Below, piece after piece: positions 51,373-60,654 of a stretch of 64,000 nucleotides of DNA (positions are counted from its first letter, which is position 1; every line of letters starts with the position of its first letter). Position numbers and translations under genes: made by a program. The notes beneath the pieces were generated by a model that searched no databases, was not told the origin of the DNA, and saw only the letters and a program-made list of their open reading frames with translations. The stretch spans positions 124,001-188,000 of the forward strand of contig NZ_JALIRM010000011.1 in NCBI RefSeq assembly GCF_022900255.1, given 5' to 3'. This DNA comes from Lederbergia wuyishanensis. Its GTDB lineage: Bacteria > Bacillota > Bacilli > Bacillales > Bacillaceae_C.

Positions 51373-51769
51373 CCGTCACACCTCCTAATTCCTTCATTTT
51401 TGTTCCTTCTACTTTTTCGGTCAATAACGCATTGACACTAAAGGTAATAACTAGGACATCATCAGAGACACTGCCCTCGATTTCATGAACGTGGTATTTA
51501 TTTGCGATATATTTAAACTCGTTTTGGAAAGTCTCAAGAATTCCATCACATTCATTCCTGATATCTTCAGATTCTGGATAGTAATTCACGTTAAACGAAA
51601 TAGTCCTGGACTCTTGGTTTCCAAGTGCCCTTTGCCCGTGACTATTAAAAATAAGCAATTGGAAAGCAGGAGTCATTAACCCCTGCTTAACTGGTTCATC
51701 ATATACTTTTACATTCCCAAAAACAGTACGGATTTGATCAATAATGAGGGATTTCAAGTTAGCTACCAA
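51359..51769 (-). CDS. Tail terminator-like protein (YqbJ, DUF6838)
   Basis: 136 residues from TTG at 51769 (GAGGAGAATC upstream). SLIIDQIRTVFGNVKVYDEPVKQGLMTPAFQLLIFN and YYPESEDIRNECDGILETFQNEF fit the DUF6838 family. By position it caps the tail tube at the neck. Confidence 0.83.
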   Translation of the reverse strand: MVANLKSLIIDQIRTVFGNVKVYDEPVKQGLMTPAFQLLIFNSHGQRALGNQESRTISFNVNYYPESEDIRNECDGILETFQNEFKYIANKYHVHEIEGSVSDDVLVITFSVNALLTEKVEGTKMKELGGVTVGER

Positions 51770-52157
51770 AGATTCTCCTCATTTCTTTTTCGACTTCGTT
51801 TTTCCACATGTTCGGAGCAATGCGTTCCATTTCATCCTCAGTCAACTTCAGCATAAATCGACCTTCAACCCATCCAACTGTTTGTCCAGCAATTACAATC
51901 CGATGGCCTTTTTCTACAAAAGAAGCATATTCCAGTTGGTTATAGATGACAACGATATAGGTATCGCCCTTTTTAATGACGCTATATTTCCAGTTGTTCC
52001 GAAGATCACCCGAATCAACCGGCGTCATTTTTTTGACTTTCCGAATGGCCAACTGTGCAATGCGTCTTGCTACTTTCAAATGAATTTTATGAGAAGCTAT
52101 ATTTAGAGCAATTAGACTTTCTTTCAACTTAGCTACTTCACTAAATTCAAAGCCCAT
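51759..52157 (-). CDS. HK97 gp10-like neck protein (YqbI)
   Basis: 132 residues. KVARRIAQLAIRKVKKMTPVDSGDLRNNWKYSV and YNQLEYASFVEKGHRI are the HK97_gp10 signature. It takes part in head-tail joining or tail completion. It overlaps both neighbours by a few bases. Confidence 0.9.
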   Translation of the reverse strand: MGFEFSEVAKLKESLIALNIASHKIHLKVARRIAQLAIRKVKKMTPVDSGDLRNNWKYSVIKKGDTYIVVIYNQLEYASFVEKGHRIVIAGQTVGWVEGRFMLKLTEDEMERIAPNMWKNEVEKEMRRIFGS

Positions 52158-52540
52158 TACGCGAAGTCCTTTCGATTCAGTAATACTTCTTGATGGGAAA
52201 CATAGATAAACGGTTCTTTTGCCGATTCATACTCAACAGAATGAAGTACTTCACCATCTTTTACGGTTTTCACAATAACCTTATCGCCAGGCTTTATCTC
52301 ATACCGACTGGACAGAAATAGCTTGATGTCATACTGAATTGCATTTGCTTCTCCCTGATCCGTGTTATTAAGACCCGAAGCAGATAGTCTACAGGGAACG
52401 TTTTGATGTTTAGGTACCCAACGCATTCCATCTGCTCCTGAGGGTTTCTTGTATGGTTCGTAACGCTGAATCTCTGCTTCTTTGTCATACATGAACTCAA
52501 CAGCGGAAGTGGCTTTTGCCATAATGTCACGAATGTTCAT
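52157..52540 (-). CDS. Head-tail connector protein (YqbH, DUF3599)
   Basis: 127 residues: EIQRYEPYKKPSGADGMRWVPKHQNVPCRLSAS and YDIKLFLSSRYEIKPGDKVIVKT, the YqbH/XkdH pattern, similar to head-closure proteins. The cluster is tightly packed, with 1-bp spacing or overlap on each side. Confidence 0.86.
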   Translation of the reverse strand: MNIRDIMAKATSAVEFMYDKEAEIQRYEPYKKPSGADGMRWVPKHQNVPCRLSASGLNNTDQGEANAIQYDIKLFLSSRYEIKPGDKVIVKTVKDGEVLHSVEYESAKEPFIYVSHQEVLLNRKDFA

Positions 52541-52541
52541 G

Positions 52542-52889
52542 TTACCACCTCAGTTTCCTGAAACGGTTTAATTGGTCTTTGTAATTAAACACTAGACTTT
52601 TCATTTCTTCTTCGGTGGACTTGACTCTTGCGGCACCGAATTGAACAGTTACGTCACCTTCCCGAATGGAAGCAACAGACGACTGACCTTCTTCCGAGTT
52701 TACCCGATTTTGATGGTTGAGTAGATCCACAACCATATTTGCATAGACATACCGCAATTCAGGAGGAATATCCTCCCTATTGCAGTACGTCTTAATGGAT
52801 TGGCCAACTTCCTCAATGTGTATGTTCAATATCGAATCTTCGGGTTTAGATTCCGGAAGCTTCGCTTTTACGATATCAATTACTTCCAT
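52542..52889 (-). CDS. Head-tail connector protein (YqbG-like)
   Basis: 115 residues, mostly helical: IHIEEVGQSIKTYCNREDIPPELRYVYANMVVDLL and VASIREGDVTVQFG. This is the gp6/YqbG-type adaptor that binds under the portal. GGAGGG precedes the ATG. Confidence 0.85.
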   Translation of the reverse strand: MEVIDIVKAKLPESKPEDSILNIHIEEVGQSIKTYCNREDIPPELRYVYANMVVDLLNHQNRVNSEEGQSSVASIREGDVTVQFGAARVKSTEEEMKSLVFNYKDQLNRFRKLRW

Positions 52890-52916
52890 GTCAAACCCTC
52901 CTAAAAGAGAGGAAGA

Positions 52917-53201
52917 TTATTCGTCTCCCTCATGTTCATCAAGTAATTGTTTAAGTGTTTCATTGCTTGCATTACCTTTGAATTCAACACCAAGTTCTTT
53001 AAGTTTTTCCTTAGCAGCTTCTCGGTCGAATTCATCGCCCTTGGGTTCCTCAACGATTAGTTCAATGAACGTTCCCTTTTCTTTAAGGTTTTCGTTCACT
53101 TCAGCTGCACGTTCATCAGTGAGTTCAATCACTGAATTTTGCTTATATACATCATTCGTATGGATATCTCGAAATGCCCTTAATACTTTATATTTAGCCA
53201 A
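52917..53201 (-). CDS. YqbF-like protein
   Basis: 94 residues from TTG at 53201. A beta-rich half (KYKVLRAFRDIHTNDVYKQNSVIELTDERAAEV) precedes an acidic helix-extended-loop-helix-like end (AAKEKLKELGVEFKGNASNETLKQLLDEHEG), a SAP/HeH-type motif. It follows the capsid gene as in the skin element. Role uncertain. Confidence 0.83.
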   Translation of the reverse strand: MAKYKVLRAFRDIHTNDVYKQNSVIELTDERAAEVNENLKEKGTFIELIVEEPKGDEFDREAAKEKLKELGVEFKGNASNETLKQLLDEHEGDE

Positions 53202-53218
53202 CTCTTATTTCCCCTTTC

Positions 53219-54109
53219 TTAACCTGCTGGTAATTCGACAACTTTGAGAACTGCCTTTTTATTAGCTGGAAGAATGAACTCCCCTGCTTTACCGGCGCCT
53301 TGGAAAGCTACACCATCAAAGTCTTCCGATGGAATAGTACGTGCAGTGTTGATGCCAGTGAACTGTTTACCAACACCTGCAATAGATGTGTAAGCAAGTT
53401 CGCCAGTTTGGAATTTCGTTTCTGGTACTTGCTTAATTAAAAAGTCTTTAAACTGCAAGATTTGATTAGTATCAACGTTTGCACCAGATTTCTTAGCAGA
53501 AGTAGTGATTGGATGGTCCACAATGACGTTATATAACTCCGGCTTCACCCATGCAATTTTAGTTCCAATGGCTTCCATGTTCACATAAGCATTGTTTAGG
53601 TCGTTAAACAGCTTCAACACGGCATCGTTTGTTAAGTCAGATAATTGAAGCGCTTGAGATGCAACTTGCGAAATAAATAAACCACCATGATTATCAAACA
53701 TTTGAACTTTAGCCTGTGCTTGTAAATCTGAACGGTCTGCGATTGTCGCATCAAAGTCATTATTCACTGTGTGCTTGTCAATACCTTCGTGCCAAGTCCA
53801 TTCCCAAGTGTATGGAACGTCTGTGTCTGTATAGATAATCTCTTTACGTTCACCAAAACGAGATGATTTACTAGTTCCAGTTCCAAAACCTACATTAGGG
53901 TCTTTGTTGTATTCCGTACCGATAACAACCGGAATATCACTTGTTTTGATAGAGAACGCTGTTTTATTATGTTGCACACCGTCTAGAGCTTCAATTTCAC
54001 CACCGAAAAACTCGCGGAAATACGCTTGTTTTTGGTATACAGCTTGCAATAACTCTTTAAACTGTTTTTGATAACTACGTACTGCTTGATTGTTGTTTTC
54101 TCCTGCCAT
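53219..54109 (-). CDS. Major capsid protein (YqbE-like)
   Basis: 296 residues of the HK97 fold as found in PBSX/skin phages. It begins MAGENNNQAVRSYQKQFKELLQAVYQKQAYFREFF, has YTDTDVPYTWEWTWHEGIDKHTVNNDFDATIADR, and ends LPANKKAVLKVVELP. A scaffold gene precedes it, 21 bp upstream. AGGTAA-type ribosome site. Confidence 0.92.
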   Translation of the reverse strand: MAGENNNQAVRSYQKQFKELLQAVYQKQAYFREFFGGEIEALDGVQHNKTAFSIKTSDIPVVIGTEYNKDPNVGFGTGTSKSSRFGERKEIIYTDTDVPYTWEWTWHEGIDKHTVNNDFDATIADRSDLQAQAKVQMFDNHGGLFISQVASQALQLSDLTNDAVLKLFNDLNNAYVNMEAIGTKIAWVKPELYNVIVDHPITTSAKKSGANVDTNQILQFKDFLIKQVPETKFQTGELAYTSIAGVGKQFTGINTARTIPSEDFDGVAFQGAGKAGEFILPANKKAVLKVVELPAG

Positions 54110-54130
54110 TTTAAAATTACCTCTTTCCTT

Positions 54131-54691
54131 TTAATTGTATTTTGCTAGCTTAGCAGCAAATGGATCATTTGGTTCTCCGCCTCCCGGATCTCCTTCAGCT
54201 GGCTTTGCACCTCTTATTGTTGGATTCGGATCAGTTTCAGGAACAAACAAAAAAGACTTCGCCTCTTGCAGAGTTTTAATCTGCTCATCAAGTCCTTTTG
54301 TGACGTTTCCGTCTTCTCCTAATTCAATTGTGGATTTGTCGATAAGTCCTGCTACCAAATCAGCATCATGAACCTTTCCATTCAGCGCAATTTTTAGTGC
54401 ACTCGTTAATTGAGTGTCCCTGATTTTCGCTTCATAAGCTGTTTTATCCGTGTTGTATTTCTTTTGAAGTTCAGTGAACTGTGTTTGTAAATCTTCGCTA
54501 CCTTCAGCCTTTTTCTTTAGGTCTTTAAGGTCTTTATCACGCTGAGTCAGTTGTCCATTCAAATCATCATTACTTGTTTGGAGATCAGTAACTTTCGTTT
54601 TATAGGATTCAACTGTTTTTCCATGTTCAGTCATGATTTTTTCAATAGCTTCTTTTTCGAGACCTAATCCTTCTAAAAATTCGCGTTTCAT
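54131..54691 (-). CDS. Capsid scaffolding protein (GP20 type)
   Basis: 186 residues with a long coiled coil (VESYKTKVTDLQTSNDDLNGQLTQRDKDLKDLKKKAEGSEDL, about 28-70) and the GP20 core TSALKIALNGKVHDADLVAGLIDKSTIELGEDG. A Pro/Gly linker and a basic end (FAAKLAKYN) bind the capsid. AAGGAGGAACACAC precedes the ATG. Confidence 0.9.
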   Translation of the reverse strand: MKREFLEGLGLEKEAIEKIMTEHGKTVESYKTKVTDLQTSNDDLNGQLTQRDKDLKDLKKKAEGSEDLQTQFTELQKKYNTDKTAYEAKIRDTQLTSALKIALNGKVHDADLVAGLIDKSTIELGEDGNVTKGLDEQIKTLQEAKSFLFVPETDPNPTIRGAKPAEGDPGGGEPNDPFAAKLAKYN

Positions 54692-54800
54692 GTGTGTTCC
54701 TCCTTGGTTACGATTTTTTACGTAGTTACGTCTACGACCAGCTTTGAATCTTTTACGTCTGCAAATGCTAAAAAGACGAGAAAATCAAACTAGATTAAAT

Positions 54801-55370
54801 TTATTTACTTGCATTTTCCTTTGACAAGAAACCTTCTAAATTAGCTGCAACTTTCTCAATATCTACTCCACTATGAATATGATTTTCAATCTTGAATTGT
54901 TTCATGTGACCTGTTGCTTTTGATTCTAAGCTGTCCAATAGAAAGTCTCTGATATCTCTTTTGTACATTACTTTTTTTGCTTCTTCCAAAGAGAAGCCGT
55001 AAATCACCATCAAAGAGTGAATGATTCCACTTTTATACCGGTATGATTCTCCTTCAACTTGTATCATCTCTACATTATCTAAAAATCCTTTTGAATTACA
55101 GGATTCCGAAATCATATCTTCATAGGTAGCTTCAAATATATCTGGTTTGCATGGATAAAATTCACCTTTAACCCCTTTGATAATGTAGTCATCTATGTTT
55201 GCTGTCATAGCACCTTCTAAAGTTTCAATGATAATTTGTTTAACATTTCCAATCTCATTAACCCCTTTATGAACCTGCCCTCCTATGAATAACTCAATGT
55301 CGTTGTAGTTCCCACCCTTGAATTGTATAGCTTCGATTATTACTGGCTTTTTCCGATACTTTTTAATCAC
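54801..55370 (-). CDS. Widespread phage protein with C-terminal extension
   Basis: 189 residues. The first 85 residues (MIKKYRKKPVIIEAIQFKGG ... DDYIIKGVKGEFYPCKPDIFEATYE) match a small protein common in Gram-positive phages. The rest is an added helical part (HSLMVIYGFSLEEAKKVMYKRDIRDFLLDSLE) not usually fused to it. The function is unknown. It sits inside the head module between the minor head and scaffold genes. Confidence 0.78.
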   Translation of the reverse strand: MIKKYRKKPVIIEAIQFKGGNYNDIELFIGGQVHKGVNEIGNVKQIIIETLEGAMTANIDDYIIKGVKGEFYPCKPDIFEATYEDMISESCNSKGFLDNVEMIQVEGESYRYKSGIIHSLMVIYGFSLEEAKKVMYKRDIRDFLLDSLESKATGHMKQFKIENHIHSGVDIEKVAANLEGFLSKENASK

Positions 55371-55385
55371 TAAAAAACCTCCTAC

Positions 55386-56402
55386 CTACTTTACGTATTT
55401 GTCAAACCACTCTTTATAAGTCATTGAATCTATAAGACCGTTTGTTGATTGCCTTTTCTCATACTGCATATACTCCGATTCATGAAAATAAGGAATCGTT
55501 GTTGTTCTACATCGAACGTGAAAAGGCGGTGCGCTTTCTCCTGGCTTGTAATCTTTTTCGTTATAAATCTTCCCATCTTGCTTTCTACATATATCGGAAG
55601 TTCGACTATCCAATGTCGCTAGAATCTCATATCTATCAATTCCGGCATCTTCATAACTTTTTTGAGAAGCAGCATTATGAAAAAAATTCGCTTCAGTTCG
55701 GACAAGCGCTTCAACACGTGAACGAGCAACGTCGGTAACCTCCATAATGGCTTTTGTTGTTTTTTGGATGGACCTACCAGCTGCAAAGCTTCTTTCCAAC
55801 TCTTTGCGAATTGCTTTTCTGGTCGCTTCTTGGTGTCCCCATATACGCTTAGAAAACTCTTTCCCACTCCAATTGTAAGAAAGTACTTCCTCCATGGTTT
55901 TATCAGTTAAGGCTTGAACTGGACCTGTTACAACTCCCTGTTTTGCCATGTCAAACATCGTCTGATAGTAAGAGCCTTGGTAGATGTCTGCTAAACCGGT
56001 GTACGTGTATTGTTGTAATCCTTTAGAACCGCCATATAGTTCAGCCATTCTCATTTCAATTGTTAGATTAAGAGCTTCCAGACGTGAAATTCGGACGCGA
56101 TAGCTTGCAGCGTTCAGAATCCGGTCATATTCAGGATTGCCAGACATCGACATTTCCCTAAATCGTTTCAAATCAATATTCTTAAAATCCTTCAATTCCT
56201 TTGCAGTTAAATACTTGCGGGCCTCTGCTAAGGTTACTTGATTCTCTGCAGCGTACCTAGCATAAAAGGTTTCAATTTGTTTCAGAATATCATGCTGTGC
56301 TTCCCGTAAACTCTCGTCCATTCGAGCAAGATATTTACTAGCTATCAGCTGTGACTCCAATTCACGTTGTGCCGATCTACTTTCCCAATATTTCTTACTC
56401 AT
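55386..56402 (-). CDS. Minor head protein (SPP1 gp7/Mu F type)
   Basis: 338 residues. The helical first half leads to the Phage_Mu_F domain (VARSRVEALVRTEANFFHNAASQKSYEDAGIDRYEILATLDSRTSDICRKQDGKIYNEKDYKPGESAPPFHVRCRTT, about 230-305) with the CRxxDG...HxxCR Cys/His pattern. It is injected or helps packaging. It overlaps the portal gene by 8 bp. Confidence 0.92.
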   Translation of the reverse strand: MSKKYWESRSAQRELESQLIASKYLARMDESLREAQHDILKQIETFYARYAAENQVTLAEARKYLTAKELKDFKNIDLKRFREMSMSGNPEYDRILNAASYRVRISRLEALNLTIEMRMAELYGGSKGLQQYTYTGLADIYQGSYYQTMFDMAKQGVVTGPVQALTDKTMEEVLSYNWSGKEFSKRIWGHQEATRKAIRKELERSFAAGRSIQKTTKAIMEVTDVARSRVEALVRTEANFFHNAASQKSYEDAGIDRYEILATLDSRTSDICRKQDGKIYNEKDYKPGESAPPFHVRCRTTTIPYFHESEYMQYEKRQSTNGLIDSMTYKEWFDKYVK

Positions 56403-57819
56403 TATCCTTCACCGGAGGAAATGAATCCTTGTAACCGTCTATTTCGCTTTGTTGTTTCTTCTCTTGTTCCTCTAGCCTTGCCTCTACCTCTTCGGTATAC
56501 CAAGGATGGTTTTCTCTAATGGTTTTATCATCAAGAATCCCGACAGACTTTTCACAGTTTTCGATAGCTTCTGATTCTGCGATGATGATATCACGATTGA
56601 AAATGATATTAACCTTTTCCTTCGTGAAATCCCCCTTACTCGTCATAAGCAAGTAGTGATTGATGAACCAAAGCATGTGTTCAATCGATGACTGGAACTC
56701 TGCTTCTAGAATGTTGCAATCCATATCCAGATCACTATATCGGAATCTGAGTGCAATCCCGGAAGCATCACGAAGGTTCACATCTCTCGTATCGACTCCC
56801 CGACCAAACTCATAAATTGAATTTCGATTACGATCAATTTCTTTTTCAACAGCTTCTGTCTGAATTTCTGCCTGGAGCTTGTCCACATCTCCATTTTCAT
56901 CTAACTTAACAGCCATATATTTATTCAAGTCAGATAAAAATTCTTCTAGGTCTTCGCCGCCATAGTTTACTAGTTTATAAATAAATTTAGGAATATCAGC
57001 CAATAAATCTGCATTTGTTGAAGCCTGCAGATTGTAGTTATCAATCAATGACTTGATACTATCAATTAGTGGCTGCTCTTCCTCGTTATATTTGAAGTGT
57101 ATCAGCGGAATCTTTTCCCACACATAAGGCTTATCATTAATCGTGAAATGATGATTCTGTTCAATACCTGCTGGAACATCAGCAATTAACTTCCCGTTCT
57201 CTAAGATATAAAACTTAATGCCTCCAGAATGGTAATATTCCACCTTCTTCTGCTTCACTTTCTCCTTATTCATATAGATACTAACTTCATAGACTCGAAG
57301 AAAAGAGAGCACTTCCATATGTTCACTATCTCCCCAGAACGGAATAATCTGTTCGGAAGGAAATTTCATGAACGACAGGTCACCTTTTTCATTAATGTAC
57401 GGATAAAGATAGGCAATTCCTTTGTTGATTGCTTCTTTCCCCACGTTTTTTATCTTTTTCAAAAGTCCGCGGTCAAAGGTTTCCTGCATAATCTTGCTAT
57501 ACTCTTTATTCTCGGTCCCGAATGTAGGTTCTTTTGAAAGTAGATACCCAATCTTTTGATCTACCAATTTCTTAGCAAAACCATGTGCGAGTTTCTGATT
57601 AGATTTCCAAGCGATATCTTGTTTCTTTTCGAGAATATCGGCCTTGTTTCGGTAATAGAATTCTCCTGTAATCATTTTCTTACGTCGATCACTGGCTTCC
57701 CAATCTTTTATTTCTTTAATCAATACCTCTTCATCGGTAATGACACTTTTCACCATGTCCTCTATTACACTCACCATCCTTTCATGCCAAGGTGCCCTGA
57801 ACAGGTCCTCGATTAGCAT
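56395..57819 (-). CDS. Portal protein (SPP1 Gp6-like)
   Basis: 474 residues. KIGYLLSKEPTFGTENKEY, AYLYPYINEKGDLSFMKFPSEQIIPFW, IPLIHFKYNEEEQPLIDSIKSLIDNYNLQASTNADLL are standard portal blocks; the acidic end (EARLEEQEKKQQSEIDGYKD) is typical. It forms the dodecameric DNA entry ring. It is encoded 9 bp after the large terminase. Confidence 0.93.
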   Translation of the reverse strand: MLIEDLFRAPWHERMVSVIEDMVKSVITDEEVLIKEIKDWEASDRRKKMITGEFYYRNKADILEKKQDIAWKSNQKLAHGFAKKLVDQKIGYLLSKEPTFGTENKEYSKIMQETFDRGLLKKIKNVGKEAINKGIAYLYPYINEKGDLSFMKFPSEQIIPFWGDSEHMEVLSFLRVYEVSIYMNKEKVKQKKVEYYHSGGIKFYILENGKLIADVPAGIEQNHHFTINDKPYVWEKIPLIHFKYNEEEQPLIDSIKSLIDNYNLQASTNADLLADIPKFIYKLVNYGGEDLEEFLSDLNKYMAVKLDENGDVDKLQAEIQTEAVEKEIDRNRNSIYEFGRGVDTRDVNLRDASGIALRFRYSDLDMDCNILEAEFQSSIEHMLWFINHYLLMTSKGDFTKEKVNIIFNRDIIIAESEAIENCEKSVGILDDKTIRENHPWYTEEVEARLEEQEKKQQSEIDGYKDSFPPVKDNE

Positions 57820-57828
57820 TCAATCACC

Positions 57829-59103
57829 TCACTTTAAAATACTCATGGAAGGTTTTTTGAATAAAATTGTATTTATAAAGTATCGATCACTATCCATATG
57901 GTGATCATTCTCTTTAACCGGCTTATCCTCACCGCGATTAGCTGCCTTTTCATCCCATATATAAGAAGAAAACTCCCTCTTGGTATGCTTGCAACAATCG
58001 TTATATTTAATCATCTTTTTATTCAACGCTGTAGCGACATTCCTAATTCCATTCACCACATCATTATCTGCATCTCTTACTCTAAATCCGTCTTTTTTAA
58101 TTTGTGCCTTAAACGATGCAGCTGAAGGATCCACAATTACGAAAGATATGTTCAAAGGACCAACAAACTCTTTTAAATCCTTACTGTATTCAGCATCGGT
58201 TTTCTGTTTTCCATCCCGTCCACTATGATGGTATTCCTTGACCTTGTACCAAACTCCATCATAAAAGCCCCACAAACCAAAGGCGGTAGGGTTCTGAGTT
58301 CCATAGTCAATGGATACATAATACTTTTCATATTTTCTATCAACCGTTTTAACAACATGTTCTTTTTCATTAAACATGTCATAAATAATGCCTTCAGCTA
58401 AAACCCACAAACCTAAAATATAGCGTTGAAAGAAGATTCCACTATACATACGTTTGTAACGTTCTTTTATTCGTTCAGATAATGAAAGATTATCATCCAT
58501 CGTAAAATGGAGATGCAACATGTTCTTATCTGCCAACTGGTCTAAGTACTCTGTTTTAAACCAGTGATATGGTCCTTCTGGGTTACAGTTGAACCACAAC
58601 TTTGAGCCTTCAACAGAACAACGTGCTGTCGCTTGATTGACGAATGACTGTGGCATTAAAGCAACTTCATCAAAGAACATTCCAGCTAAGGTAATCCCTT
58701 GAATTAAGTCCTGTGAGCCTTCGTCTTTACCACCAAATACATAAAAATAGTTGGTTACACCTTTATAGGTAATAGCCAACATATTATCTGCCCTATGGTC
58801 TCTTACTTTATAACCCCGGGATTTTAACATTCGTTTTAATGGTGTAATAACATTTCTTCGGAATGAACCAATTGTTTTTCCGGCCATCCCTAAGTTTTCA
58901 TCCTGAAATGCATCCATTGCCCACATAACATAAGACAAAGACATCACAACTGTTTTTCCAGCTCTTACGGATCCATCGCATATGATGCCGTCTTTATCCT
59001 TATGAGGTGATGTGTCGGTCCACCAATTTAAAACTTTAAGCTGTTTCTTTGAAAACGGTTTGAATTTGAAAGGAGCAGGTTTCTTTTTAATCATCATCTT
59101 CAT
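57829..59103 (-). CDS. xtmB: Terminase large subunit (PBSX XtmB type)
   Basis: 424 residues. Walker A GSVRAGKT at 44-51, Walker B MFFDE with Asp145-Glu146, and the C-terminal RNase H-like nuclease beginning VSIDYGTQNPTAFGLWGF with SFVIVDPSAASFKAQI and a final Asp in KENDHHMDSDRYFI. It packages DNA. It overlaps the small subunit by 17 bp. The start may be the third or fourth codon. Confidence 0.95.
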   Translation of the reverse strand: MKMMIKKKPAPFKFKPFSKKQLKVLNWWTDTSPHKDKDGIICDGSVRAGKTVVMSLSYVMWAMDAFQDENLGMAGKTIGSFRRNVITPLKRMLKSRGYKVRDHRADNMLAITYKGVTNYFYVFGGKDEGSQDLIQGITLAGMFFDEVALMPQSFVNQATARCSVEGSKLWFNCNPEGPYHWFKTEYLDQLADKNMLHLHFTMDDNLSLSERIKERYKRMYSGIFFQRYILGLWVLAEGIIYDMFNEKEHVVKTVDRKYEKYYVSIDYGTQNPTAFGLWGFYDGVWYKVKEYHHSGRDGKQKTDAEYSKDLKEFVGPLNISFVIVDPSAASFKAQIKKDGFRVRDADNDVVNGIRNVATALNKKMIKYNDCCKHTKREFSSYIWDEKAANRGEDKPVKENDHHMDSDRYFINTILFKKPSMSILK

Positions 59104-59947
59104 CCCATATGCCAGTAGTTGATTTTATAGCATCTAAGAATCCGTCATCTTCGTATTCAGTACCATCTTCCCCTTTAACTTTTGCTATTTCTGCTTTTAA
59201 CTTCTCTTCTTGCAATCGTTTCTTATCATTCTCAGAGAGCAAGTCAAAGTACTTAGACAACATTTCAAGGGCCTTCATTTTATCTGCTAATTTAACAGAT
59301 ATACCATCTTTCCCTTGTTTGACTTCAGTAACGATCGTGCCATCTATTATTGAAGATTCATTGAAATCAACGTAATTGACTTCTTCCGTTACTTGTCTAC
59401 CTTCTTCATCTTTTACAGGACCATACATGCCAATGACTGGCACTTCTCTCTTTCCGAAAGTTGCGTAATCTGTTATGTCTGCAAAGGCAATCTTGATGTA
59501 TTTGTTCAGCACATCCACAGCATCGATGAACACACCTTGCTGCATCTCGCCTTTTAATCTCTTAATTTCGTCAGCAACCTTACGATTCCTTACTAATTCA
59601 CTTCCGGTTACATGAGCCCTATCTGATGAATATCCAGCTTTGATTGCTGCCATCGTCTGATTAAACGATTTTACGTAATAAATACAAAAAAGCCTTTGTT
59701 TATCAGTGAGTTCATCACTTTTAACAACAGGCTCAAATTGTTCTTTTTGTTTTTGTGCATCTTTCTTTATTGAGGTTGCAACTTTTGTTGTTTTGGTTGC
59801 ATCCTTTTTAGTTGCATCTCTAGACCAATTCTCACGACTTTTACGGCTCTTTAATGTACCCAATTTAATGTCATGTTTCTCAGCTAGTGCAGCTAATGTA
59901 ATCTTGGTTGTTTCCCACTCATTTCTTATCTGCTCCCAATTAGGCAT
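59087..59947 (-). CDS. xtmA: Terminase small subunit (PBSX XtmA type)
   Basis: 286 residues, long for the family. The N-terminal helix-turn-helix (ITLAALAEKHDIKLGTLKSRKSRENW, about 15-41) is the PBSX phiTE-type domain. The Terminase_2 domain (LTDKQRLFCIYYVKSFNQTMAAIKAGYSSDRAHVTGSELVRN, about 80-125) and a helical end follow. It binds the packaging site. Confidence 0.92.
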   Translation of the reverse strand: MPNWEQIRNEWETTKITLAALAEKHDIKLGTLKSRKSRENWSRDATKKDATKTTKVATSIKKDAQKQKEQFEPVVKSDELTDKQRLFCIYYVKSFNQTMAAIKAGYSSDRAHVTGSELVRNRKVADEIKRLKGEMQQGVFIDAVDVLNKYIKIAFADITDYATFGKREVPVIGMYGPVKDEEGRQVTEEVNYVDFNESSIIDGTIVTEVKQGKDGISVKLADKMKALEMLSKYFDLLSENDKKRLQEEKLKAEIAKVKGEDGTEYEDDGFLDAIKSTTGIWDEDDD

Positions 59948-59992
59948 CTACATATCACCGCCACCTCTTTCTATTTCTGGACATAAGAAAAA

Positions 59993-60008
59993 GCACCTCA
60001 GTGGGTGC
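59993..60008 (-). terminator. Terminator between the small cargo gene and terminase
   Basis: GCACC (59993-59997) and GGTGC (60004-60008) pair, with AAAAA on the left giving TTTTT on the minus strand. It lies just after the 60024-60296 gene. Confidence 0.75.
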
Positions 60009-60023
60009 CCTATCAAAATAAAA

Positions 60024-60296
60024 TTATCTTTTAATAGTTATTTCTTTATTCTCTAAAATAACGAACTCTCCATCTATTAACATCATATATCTTCCTAAAT
60101 ACTTAGAACTGGTCTTACCTTCTAAAATAAACTCCATTTCCTTAACGAAAACTCGATCTCTCAAAAGTTGTTTAAAAATATCATAAACTTCGCTGTTTTC
60201 ACCTTTGATATATACAACATCTCCGGTTTTATAATAATTACCAATTGTATTTATCTCTATATCCTTATTAACAATTATCTTATCAAATCTATTCAT
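60024..60296 (-). CDS. Unknown small protein before the terminase
   Basis: 90 residues, beta-rich (IIVNKDIEINTIGNYYKTGDVVYIKGENSEVY; YLGRYMMLIDGEFVILENKEITIKR). Not recognised. GGAGAGGGTC precedes the ATG. It has its own terminator, so it may be a cargo gene rather than part of the late operon. Confidence 0.62.
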   Translation of the reverse strand: MNRFDKIIVNKDIEINTIGNYYKTGDVVYIKGENSEVYDIFKQLLRDRVFVKEMEFILEGKTSSKYLGRYMMLIDGEFVILENKEITIKR

Positions 60297-60349
60297 TTTG
60301 ACCCTCTCCTTTCATCTATCCAATTCGACAAAAGGAGCTATAATCCTGC

Positions 60350-60490
60350 TTATGTAAATTTCCTCTTGGGTCTTCCTATTCTCGGATTACCAATATGTCC
60401 GCATCTATTACACTTTTCCCACGGATAACCATTCCAATATCCGTTATAAAACCGATGCCCATATAAGAAACAGATGAATTTTCTTATCAT
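60350..60490 (-). CDS. Small zinc-ribbon-like phage protein
   Basis: 46 residues from ATG at 60490, behind AAGGTGGTTC. FICFLYGHRFYNGYWNGYPWEKCNRCGH contains Cys and His spaced like the short DUF1660-type proteins of prophages (C-x-x-C-G with upstream GH). The end is basic. Function unknown. Confidence 0.6.
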   Translation of the reverse strand: MIRKFICFLYGHRFYNGYWNGYPWEKCNRCGHIGNPRIGRPKRKFT

Positions 60491-60517
60491 TTAATGAACC
60501 ACCTTATTTTTGAATAA

Positions 60518-60542
60518 TAAAAACGCCACCGAAGGATGGCGC
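60518..60542 (-). terminator. Terminator after the Xpf-like gene
   Basis: CGCCA (60524-60528) and TGGCG (60537-60541) with flanking ACG/CGC pairing; the left A-run gives TTTTTATT on the minus strand. Confidence 0.7.
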
Positions 60543-60654
60543 ATTAACGTAATCTCGTTCATGTATGGGATTAAAACAAAGGGCGCGGAACATCCCCCTA
60601 TAATCCCCCTTCATATATAGAGACATCGTATGACATTCGTATGACAAGATTTAG